Assembly (NCBI GenBank): GCA_041658345.1
Contig: JBBAAK010000001.1
Coordinates: forward strand, 186,001-250,000
Origin: JBAZYV01 sp041658345
GTDB taxonomy: Bacteria > Patescibacteriota > Gracilibacteria > UBA1369 > 2-02-FULL-48-14
Length of the DNA stretch: 64,000 bases
Direction: 5' to 3'
Shown: positions 25,689 through 31,919 of the stretch, piece by piece
Layout: every line of letters starts with the position of its first letter
Position numbering within the stretch: the first letter of the stretch is position 1
Notes under the pieces: generated by a model
Databases searched by the model: none
Seen by the model: the letters and a program-made list of their open reading frames with translations, nothing else
What the model was told of the DNA's origin: nothing
Program-made: the position numbers and the translations under genes

Positions 25689-26720
25689 TTATTTCGCTAT
25701 TTCCAATATGAGACTTTCTGTTTGCTCCCAACTCAAACATGGATCTGTGATTGAAAGGCCCTCCAAATCCACGTCATCTTTTGTTTTTTCTCCAATATTT
25801 TGACTTCCTTGTTTTATAAAACTTTCCAACATAAAGCCTTTTACAAAATTGTTCAATTCTGGATATAGAGCCAATGTAGACATCACTTCACGCACGACAT
25901 GGATCTGTTGAAGTGGATTTTTAACCCCGTTTAATTTGCAATTGTCGTGACTCGCATCAATCAGAATCGCTGGATTTTTAACTTTTGCTTTCTCCATTAA
26001 CTCTTTGGCTTTGCATAGATCTTCCAGATGATAATTCGGTCGCTCTAATCCTCCACGTAAAACCAAGTGGGCATATGGATTTCCACCCGTATTTACCTGC
26101 ATCTCGTCAAAAACCGCCGTGTGTGGGTGCTGAGCCACAAGTACGCTATTTACACCAATTTCAATTTGACCGCTTGTTGGGTTTTTCATACCAACCGGGC
26201 ATTCAACCGCAGATGCAAAAATTCTATGCTCTTGATCTTCCGTACTGCGTGCCCCAATTGCAAGCCAAGAAAGTAATTCTATGAAACCTTTTGCATTGTG
26301 CGTAAAAACTGCCTCATCCGCTATTGGCAAACCAATTTCATTCACTTCAACCATCAATTTTCTAGCATAATATGCGCCAGCCTCTATGTCTGGATTCTCG
26401 AATGGATTTGGCTGATTTACGGGTCCGAGCCATCCTTTTGTAGTGCGCGGTTTTTGTATGTAAAGCCTAAGTACAAGTTTTAATTTATCATCCACGCGAT
26501 CACTTATTTTTTTAAGCCTCTTTGCGTATTTAATCACGGCAGCATAAGGCCAAGCTGAGCATGGCCCTACTATCACCAACTTGCGTTTATCTTTACCGGA
26601 AAGGATGTCTTTAATTTCCCTTCTGTCTTTTGCAATTCTTCCAAGGGTTTTTTCTGAGACTGGGAATGCTTTGATTATATCTTCTGCCCGTGGGAGTGAT
26701 TTTTGGACTTTATAACGCAT
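25689..26720 (-). CDS. DAHP synthase, type Ia (AroG/AroF/AroH-like)
   Basis: A 343-residue first enzyme of the shikimate pathway, joining PEP and erythrose 4-phosphate. V-I-V-G-P-C-S-A-W with the metal Cys, L-R-L-Y-I-Q-K-P-R-T-T-x-G-W-x-G, N-P-F-E-N-P-D-I and the late I-D-A-S-H-D-N place it in the E. coli AroG-type subfamily, whose members are usually feedback-inhibited by one aromatic amino acid. A second, type Ib, DAHP synthase lies in the trp operon (34111-34911). Location in the Phe/chorismate operon suggests this one serves the Phe branch. Confidence 0.9.
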   Translation of the reverse strand: MRYKVQKSLPRAEDIIKAFPVSEKTLGRIAKDRREIKDILSGKDKRKLVIVGPCSAWPYAAVIKYAKRLKKISDRVDDKLKLVLRLYIQKPRTTKGWLGPVNQPNPFENPDIEAGAYYARKLMVEVNEIGLPIADEAVFTHNAKGFIELLSWLAIGARSTEDQEHRIFASAVECPVGMKNPTSGQIEIGVNSVLVAQHPHTAVFDEMQVNTGGNPYAHLVLRGGLERPNYHLEDLCKAKELMEKAKVKNPAILIDASHDNCKLNGVKNPLQQIHVVREVMSTLALYPELNNFVKGFMLESFIKQGSQNIGEKTKDDVDLEGLSITDPCLSWEQTESLILEIAK

Positions 26721-26731
26721 ATATTATTGAT

Positions 26732-29269
26732 TTAATTGGTTTTTAAAAGTTTTATTTGTTCTAAAGCCTGTGCTTTAAAAATTGACGTGCCATATATTAT
26801 TTTTGCGCCTTTTTGTTTCGCTTGTTTTGTAAGTAGTGTGTCCTTTGGATTATACACAAAATCCAAAACAATTTGATGTGATTTTAAATATTTTTCTGGG
26901 AGTGGTGATTCGTTCACATTTGGATACATCCCGATAGGCGTTGTGTTGATTATTACGTCTATCTTGAGCGACTCTAAATCATTTATGTCTATTGTTTCGC
27001 CACCAAATTTTCCTGTTAGGGATACGGCTCTTTGTTTATTACGATTAATGCAATATATATGTGCCTTTTGATCTTCCAAATATTGTGCGGTAGGTTTTGC
27101 TGCTCCACCTGCGCCAAGTATTAATACATTTTTATCTCTTAAAATAATTCCTTTTAATGCTGATTTAACTCCATAATAATCGGTATTGAACCCATATAAT
27201 TTGCCGTCTTTTTGTATGACTGTGTTCACAGCTCCTATTTTTTTTGCGATAGGATCAATGACGTCAAGTAATGGAATTATGCTTTCTTTGTGCGGTATTG
27301 TGACCGCTGTTAATTTAACTTTTAATATACGGATTGCCGTTACCAGCATTCCTATATTTTGATTTGGAGATGCCACCATCACGGCATTTATTTTTTGTTT
27401 TTTGTATTCTTCGTTATGGAAAATCGGGCTTAGGGTGTGCTCTAATGGATAACCGATGACCATATTCAAGTCCGCATCGTTCATGTTTTTAAAATCTGCG
27501 CTACCGTCGGATTGAATGGTTATTCCCGCAAGTGCTTCAAATGTTTTTGTCCTTTTGTCCCATATCTTTTTAAAGGTTTCAAAATCGTCTTCTTCGTTAT
27601 CAAAAAATGCAGGTTTGCCGTGGATCATTATGCGTTCAAAAACAATATTTTTTGGTGCAGTTACGTGTATGATCATTTGTCTTGCTATGGCTTTTTGGTT
27701 TGATTTTCGCGTTAAAGTGCCACCCCCAAGTGCAAGTATACAGTGCTCTTTTTGTGATACTAACTCTTTTAAAACTCTGGATTCTAAATCTCTAAAATAT
27801 TTTTCTCCCTTTTGCGCAAGGATTTCCCTGCATGATAGTTTTTGATTATTTTGCCTTTCATAGGTCTCAACAACTTTATCGTCCAAATCAATGAATTTTT
27901 TATTTAGTTTTTTTGCCAAAAATTTACCAAAAATCGTTTTGCCCGTATGTTTGAATCCTATAATCACAATATGATTTTGTAAATTTGCTCCAAGAATTTT
28001 AATGTGACTAAGGAATTGTGGGTATGTTTTATTTAACCCCTCTGTATCCGTAATACATGTCTCGCCACTTGCTATCATTCCTGCGACAGTGATCGCCATT
28101 ATTGTCCTGTGATCAGCATAGCTATTTATTTTCGCTCCATGCAGATCTGATTTTTGCACAATAATCCCGTCTTTTAATTCTTTTATTTTTGCGCCCATTG
28201 CTTTTAGGCCTTCTACCATAGAATGTATGCGATCAGTTTCTTTATATCTTGCTTGTGGAACATTTTTGATAATTGTTTTGCCATGCGCAAATGTACCGAT
28301 TACGGCAAGCACGGGTAATAAATCCGGCATGTTGTTCGCATCAATTGTCGTCCCTTTTAATGGCTGAGCTCCACAAATAATTATTTTGTTGTTTTTAAAA
28401 TCGATTTTTGCACCCATTTTTTGCAGAATTTCTATGAGTTTTTTGTCTTCCTGCAGGTCATCTTTTTTTAAGCCCTCAAGTATGATTTGTCCCGGCACCA
28501 AACAACCCGCGGTAATAAGTGCCGATGCAGATGAAAAATCGCCAGGGATTTTGTACGCTATTTTTTTATAGTTTTGTCCGCATTTAATTGTGAACTTATG
28601 CTTTGATTTTGTAGCTTTGTATTCACAAATGACCCCCTGCTCTGTGAGCCATTTTAGTGTCATTTCCACGTATGCTAATTCATTTAGATTTTCTACGTTT
28701 AGCGTTATATCTTTTTTTGCGTATGGGCCTGCAATAAGTAAGGCAGATATGTATTGTGATGTAAGCCCATCGACTTGCGTTTGACCACCAATTAAATCGC
28801 CAGAAATTTCGATCGGCCAAATTTTCTTGCCATTTGTGTTTATTTTAAGACCAAGTTCTTTTAAATTTTTTAAAAATGGTACTATTGGGCGATTTTGCAT
28901 TTGTTTTCCACAATTAATCGTAACTTTTTGTTGTGATTTTTTTCTAAGTCCCAAAAGTGGCAAAAGAAATCTTGTTGTGACCCCAGAGTTACCTGTGAAA
29001 ATCTTATTTTTTGCGTTGAATGGGGCACCATTACTTTCTACTGTCACATTAAATGATCCATTTTCCACCTTAGTTTTTTTGATTTTTACGCCAAGGCTTT
29101 CTATAACTTTTATTGCTGTATTTACGTCATCCGAATATGTTAAATCCTCTATCTTTGAGGTCCCTTTTGCCAAACTTGCAATAAACAAGGCACGAATTGC
29201 CTGTGATTTTGAACCCGGGACTTTAATGGTTCCGCTTAATGCGCCGGTTTTTAAAACGTGAGTATCCAT
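26732..29269 (-). CDS. trifunctional fusion: EPSP synthase - shikimate kinase - shikimate dehydrogenase
   Basis: An 845-residue fusion covering three shikimate steps. Residues 1-430 are AroA (V-P-G-S-K-S-Q-A-I-R-A at 17-27, G-N-S-G-V-T-T-R at 93-100, the A-D-H-R-T-I-M segment near 385). Residues 433-590 are AroK (P-loop G-F-K-H-T-G-K-T at 438-445, D-L-D-D at 461-464, A-L-G-G-G-T at 513-518). Residues 603-845 are AroE (G-Y-P-L-E-H-T-L-S-P at 606-615, catalytic Lys661 in V-T-I-P-H-K, N-T-D near 695, NADP loop G-A-G-G-A-A at 719-724). The order AroA-AroK-AroE matches the C-terminal half of eukaryotic AROM without its AroD domain. It is the first structural gene after the Phe leader. Confidence 0.93.
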   Translation of the reverse strand: MDTHVLKTGALSGTIKVPGSKSQAIRALFIASLAKGTSKIEDLTYSDDVNTAIKVIESLGVKIKKTKVENGSFNVTVESNGAPFNAKNKIFTGNSGVTTRFLLPLLGLRKKSQQKVTINCGKQMQNRPIVPFLKNLKELGLKINTNGKKIWPIEISGDLIGGQTQVDGLTSQYISALLIAGPYAKKDITLNVENLNELAYVEMTLKWLTEQGVICEYKATKSKHKFTIKCGQNYKKIAYKIPGDFSSASALITAGCLVPGQIILEGLKKDDLQEDKKLIEILQKMGAKIDFKNNKIIICGAQPLKGTTIDANNMPDLLPVLAVIGTFAHGKTIIKNVPQARYKETDRIHSMVEGLKAMGAKIKELKDGIIVQKSDLHGAKINSYADHRTIMAITVAGMIASGETCITDTEGLNKTYPQFLSHIKILGANLQNHIVIIGFKHTGKTIFGKFLAKKLNKKFIDLDDKVVETYERQNNQKLSCREILAQKGEKYFRDLESRVLKELVSQKEHCILALGGGTLTRKSNQKAIARQMIIHVTAPKNIVFERIMIHGKPAFFDNEEDDFETFKKIWDKRTKTFEALAGITIQSDGSADFKNMNDADLNMVIGYPLEHTLSPIFHNEEYKKQKINAVMVASPNQNIGMLVTAIRILKVKLTAVTIPHKESIIPLLDVIDPIAKKIGAVNTVIQKDGKLYGFNTDYYGVKSALKGIILRDKNVLILGAGGAAKPTAQYLEDQKAHIYCINRNKQRAVSLTGKFGGETIDINDLESLKIDVIINTTPIGMYPNVNESPLPEKYLKSHQIVLDFVYNPKDTLLTKQAKQKGAKIIYGTSIFKAQALEQIKLLKTN

Positions 29270-29280
29270 AAATAAAAATT

Positions 29281-29375
29281 TCCCTTTAAGCGAGGGATGG
29301 TGTTTTTTCGTTTCACATCAGGATTCCCCGCTTATGTAAGCGTAAAAAAGAAAAATCCGTTGAAAAATGATGTGA
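29281..29375 (-). promoter_or_regulatory. phe-type attenuator in the leader of the aromatic operon
   Basis: In the minus-strand RNA three mutually exclusive pairings are visible. First, a long hairpin: UCACAUCA/UGAUGUGA (29375-29368 with 29320-29313), GGAUU/AAUCC and CGCUUA/UAAGCG (29342-29337 with 29334-29329). Second, UAAGCGGGG (29334-29326) can instead pair with CCCUCGCUUA (29296-29287) with one bulged U. Third, UCCCU (29297-29293) can pair with AGGGA (29285-29281), followed by AAUUUUU; this third hairpin also buries the AAAGGG ribosome-binding site of the first gene. A Phe-rich leader peptide ends inside the UAAGCG arm. Off could mean termination, blocked translation or both. Confidence 0.72.
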
Positions 29376-29382
29376 TTAACAT
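29332..29382 (-). CDS. Phe-rich leader peptide (attenuator)
   Basis: A 16-codon frame MLITSFFNGFFFFTLT followed by TAA, six of 16 residues being Phe. It begins 10 bases after the -10 box, so it is nearly leaderless. Its stop codon is the first part of the TAAGCG pairing arm, and the Phe codons 10-13 lie just before the CGCUUA arm. This is the arrangement of the E. coli pheA leader peptide: ribosome stalling at Phe codons would free the UAAGCGGGG arm for the alternative pairing. Too short for standard gene finders; no separate protein function is expected. Confidence 0.72.
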   Translation of the reverse strand: MLITSFFNGFFFFTLT

Positions 29383-29391
29383 AACGGTAGA

Positions 29392-29419
29392 AATATACAC
29401 TCAGAATGGATAGAGTCAA
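29392..29419 (-). promoter_or_regulatory. promoter of the aromatic operon
   Basis: On the minus strand TTGACT (29419-29414) is 16 bases from TATATT (29397-29392), which places transcription start near 29385, just before the leader-peptide ATG. An imperfect palindrome ATGTGATTAACAT (29370-29382) covers the start site and could be an operator. Confidence 0.6.
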
Positions 29420-29448
29420 CCATTTGCCACCCTCTTTGTTGTTTTTTA

Positions 29449-29476
29449 TTGACATTTGATTTGATGTGGATATAAT
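29449..29476 (+). promoter_or_regulatory. consensus sigma-70-type promoter of trpR/trp operon
   Basis: TTGACA (29449-29454), 16-base spacer, TATAAT (29471-29476): both hexamers are perfect consensus. Start would be near 29483, only about 20 bases before the trpR ATG, leaving no room for a Shine-Dalgarno sequence. Confidence 0.82.
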
Positions 29477-29482
29477 AGTTAC

Positions 29483-29501
29483 TGTAATATTACACTAGTA
29501 C
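29483..29501 (+). promoter_or_regulatory. candidate TrpR operator over the transcription start
   Basis: TGTAATATTACA (29483-29494) is a perfect 12-bp palindrome, followed by ACTAGTAC (29494-29501), which resembles the CTAGT core of E. coli TrpR operators. It lies directly at the predicted start of the trpR transcript, suggesting autoregulation and control of the downstream trp genes. Confidence 0.5.
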
Positions 29502-29503
29502 AT

Positions 29504-29761
29504 ATGAATAGCAAGGAAATAAACGAATTGGCAGATGTGATAGTAGCTATTGATGACAGGCAGGTGGCTAAGGATCTTTTGAGAAATATCCTAACACCAA
29601 CGGAATTGGAAGAGGTTGTTAAAAGATTACAAATAGTAAAATTACTTAAAAAAGGCGTAGCACAAAGAGAAATTGCAAAGAAATTAAATGTTAGCATAGG
29701 CACCATAACAAGAGGATCAAGAGAACTAAAGTCCGGAGCGCCAGGGTTTAAAATGATTTAA
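29504..29761 (+). CDS. trpR: TrpR-family repressor, probable trp regulator
   Basis: An 85-residue all-helical DNA-binding protein of the TrpR/YerC/YecD family. N-I-L-T-P-T-E-L-E-E matches the L-M-L-T-P-D-E-R-E region of E. coli TrpR, Q-R-E-I-A-K-K-L-N-V is the helix-turn-helix and S-I-G-T-I-T-R-G-S-R-E-L-K-S-G the recognition region ending in the T-I-T-R-G-S-x-x-L-K block of E. coli TrpR. It is shorter than E. coli TrpR (108). It sits directly between a consensus promoter with a palindrome and the trp leader, so tryptophan-dependent repression is a strong inference. A distinct TrpR-family gene heads the his operon. Confidence 0.88.
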   Translation: MNSKEINELADVIVAIDDRQVAKDLLRNILTPTELEEVVKRLQIVKLLKKGVAQREIAKKLNVSIGTITRGSRELKSGAPGFKMI

Positions 29762-29776
29762 AATAATTTATATAAT

Positions 29777-29839
29777 ATGAATAAGATAGATGTGAAAAGT
29801 TGGTGGCGACGTATGAATTCAAGGCACAGGAAATGCTGA
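29777..29839 (+). CDS. trpL: trp leader peptide with tandem Trp codons
   Basis: A 20-residue frame MNKIDVKSWWRRMNSRHRKC ending in TGA. Two adjacent TGG codons lie at 29801-29806. Ribosomes stalled there would leave the antiterminator arm at 29823-29831 free; ribosomes reaching the stop at 29837-29839 would cover it. The spacing matches E. coli trpL, which also has a W-W-R sequence. It begins 15 bases after trpR and is probably on the same transcript; there is no clear ribosome-binding site. No protein function beyond attenuation is expected. Confidence 0.78.
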   Translation: MNKIDVKSWWRRMNSRHRKC

Positions 29840-29891
29840 TTTTTTGCTAAGTTGAATAATAATCATCCTCCTGTTGCCAGGGGGATTTTTT
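29823..29891 (+). terminator. trp attenuator: antiterminator and intrinsic terminator
   Basis: Terminator: AUCCUCCUG (29865-29873), loop UUGC, CAGGGGGAU (29878-29886), nine pairs with one G-U, then six U. Antiterminator: GGCACAGGA (29823-29831, the end of the leader-peptide frame) pairs with UCCUGUUGCC (29869-29878) with one bulged U, which destroys the terminator stem. trpE begins 23 bases after the U tract. Confidence 0.82.
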
Positions 29892-29913
29892 ATATGAATA
29901 AATTTATAAAATT

Positions 29914-31356
29914 ATGACAAACCAAACAGGAAAATTACAAATAAGTATAACCGACCCAAAAGATGTATTTTCAAGAATATATCGAGACTATAAGTATAAA
30001 TTTCTTTTTGAGTCCAGAAGTATATCCCAAATATATGGCAGATTAAGTTTGATAGGAATAGACCCTGTTCTGAAAATAACTGGAAAAAATGATTCGTTTT
30101 CAATAGAGGCACTTAATGATCGTGGTGGCAGATATTTGAAGCACTTAAGCAATATTCATCAACCACTAAAAGGTACTATTAAGAAAGGGCGTAAATATAT
30201 AGAGGAAAGTCAAAGATCCAAACAGGAAAATATATCCGTTATAATAAGGCGCATTCTGAGTGCCTTTAAAACGGACGAAAAAACGCTACTCGGACTTTAT
30301 GGGGCGTTTAGCTATGACTTCATAAGACTTTTTGAGGATTTAAATGATTCTCTGCCCGATAATGATGTGAATGATTTCACACTATTTTTATACGATACAT
30401 TTGTGTTTTTTGATCATCTAAAAGAAAGCGCTGAAATTATCGTGTATCGAGAAAATAAAAACATAATTAAAAACGATTTGGCGGAAATATTCAGTAAAAT
30501 AAAACATCCGCTTTCAGATCCAGAATATAAAATAAAAAAATCTCGTTTTGATTACAACGAAGGACAATACAAAAACCTTGTGAAAATTGCTAAGAGTTAC
30601 ATGAAGAAAGGTGAATTATTTGAGGTTGTTTTTTCCAATACGTTGAAGGCTGATTTTGAAGGCGATCCTTTTGGGTTATATTTGAGATATAGAGAGAAAA
30701 ATCCATCTCCGTATTTGTTTTTCTTAGATTTTGGGAATGAGCAATTGGTCGGTGCGTCTCCAGAAATGATGGTTAGATTTGAGAATGGAACGATAAATTT
30801 GCGTCCAATATCAGGCACAGTAAAGAGAGGTGAAAATCCGATAGAAGATCATGAGAATATGCTGAAGCTACTTACCGATCCAAAAGAAAAAGCTGAATTA
30901 GATATGCTGATAGACCTTGGAAGAAACGATCTTAGTAGAGTTTGTGAACCCGGCGTTAAAATTGCAGACTACAGATTCGTCGAAAAGTATTCAAAAGTAA
31001 TGCACACGGTAGCACATTTATCCGGAAAATTGCGTGAAGGTTACACGGCACTTGATGCTTTAATCTCATGTTTAAACGCAGGGACCCTTACAGGCGCTCC
31101 AAAGGTTGCCGCCATGCGGGTAATAGAAAAATATGAAAAAGAGAGACGTGGTTATTATGGAGGTGCGGTAGGGTATCTGACATTTTCCGGAGACATGGAT
31201 ACCGGAATAATTATTCGAACTGCTCATATAAAAAATGGCAAACTTAAATTCCAAGTGGGTGCAACTATTTTATACGACTCTAAACCTAAAAAGGAATATG
31301 AGGAAACAATGCATAAGGCACAAGCTTTTCTTAATACATTTACCGCAAAATTATGA
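29914..31356 (+). CDS. trpE: anthranilate synthase component I
   Basis: A 480-residue chorismate-using enzyme making anthranilate with TrpG. It has the C-terminal core R-P-I-S-G-T-V-K-R-G, D-L-I-D-L-G-R-N-D-L-like M-L-I-D-L-G-R-N-D-L-S-R-V, S-G-K-L-R-E-G and N-A-G-T-L-T-G-A-P-K-V-A-A-M. A 7-codon frame (29894-29917, M-N-K-F-I-K-L) starts right after the attenuator U tract and its TGA overlaps the trpE ATG, so translation may be coupled. The stop overlaps trpG by 4 bases. Pabb-type function is less likely in this operon. Confidence 0.94.
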   Translation: MTNQTGKLQISITDPKDVFSRIYRDYKYKFLFESRSISQIYGRLSLIGIDPVLKITGKNDSFSIEALNDRGGRYLKHLSNIHQPLKGTIKKGRKYIEESQRSKQENISVIIRRILSAFKTDEKTLLGLYGAFSYDFIRLFEDLNDSLPDNDVNDFTLFLYDTFVFFDHLKESAEIIVYRENKNIIKNDLAEIFSKIKHPLSDPEYKIKKSRFDYNEGQYKNLVKIAKSYMKKGELFEVVFSNTLKADFEGDPFGLYLRYREKNPSPYLFFLDFGNEQLVGASPEMMVRFENGTINLRPISGTVKRGENPIEDHENMLKLLTDPKEKAELDMLIDLGRNDLSRVCEPGVKIADYRFVEKYSKVMHTVAHLSGKLREGYTALDALISCLNAGTLTGAPKVAAMRVIEKYEKERRGYYGGAVGYLTFSGDMDTGIIIRTAHIKNGKLKFQVGATILYDSKPKKEYEETMHKAQAFLNTFTAKL

Positions 31357-31919
31357 AAAAAATATTACTTATAGATAATTTTGATTCTTTTACTTTCAAC
31401 CTTGTTGATTACTTTAAACAGTTGAATTGTGATGTGGCCGTATACAGAAATGATATCGATCCAAAGAAAATCAGTGGGATGAATCCTGATTTAATTGTAA
31501 TCTCGCCTGGGCCGTTTGTTCCAAAAGATGCCGGAAATCTCATGGAGATAATTGATATAGCTCATCAAAAATATCCAATGTTTGGCGTCTGCTTAGGACA
31601 AGAAGCTTTGATTGAATATTTTGGTGGTACGTTAAAATTTGTGGAACCAATGCATGGAAAGTCGTCAAAAATAAGCCATGATGGTAAAGGCATATTTAAT
31701 GGACTCGAAAAGAATTTTTCGGGTGGAAGATATCATTCACTGGTAGGGGACAAAATTCCTAATTGTTTTGATGTTACTGCAAAAAGTGAAGGGCTTGTTA
31801 TGGCCATTAAACATAGAACACTGCCAATAGAAAGCGTCCAGTTTCATCCTGAATCAGTACTTACTATGAAGAGCGATAACGGATTTAAATTAATTAAAAA
31901 TTTAATATCACAAATATGA
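31353..31919 (+). CDS. trpG: anthranilate synthase component II (glutamine amidotransferase)
   Basis: A 188-residue class I glutamine amidotransferase supplying ammonia to TrpE. It has L-I-D-N-F-D-S-F-T-F-N-L at the start, S-P-G-P oxyanion segment, the nucleophile in G-V-C-L-G-Q-E-A, and V-Q-F-H-P-E-S with the His-Glu pair. It overlaps trpE and the trpD-C-F fusion by 4 bases each. Confidence 0.94.
   Translation: MKKILLIDNFDSFTFNLVDYFKQLNCDVAVYRNDIDPKKISGMNPDLIVISPGPFVPKDAGNLMEIIDIAHQKYPMFGVCLGQEALIEYFGGTLKFVEPMHGKSSKISHDGKGIFNGLEKNFSGGRYHSLVGDKIPNCFDVTAKSEGLVMAIKHRTLPIESVQFHPESVLTMKSDNGFKLIKNLISQI

Noticed and set aside
29771..29776. TATAAT just before the trp leader peptide as an internal promoter
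   Set aside because: It abuts the ATG so transcription would start inside the peptide frame, and no -35 element is visible at the right distance.
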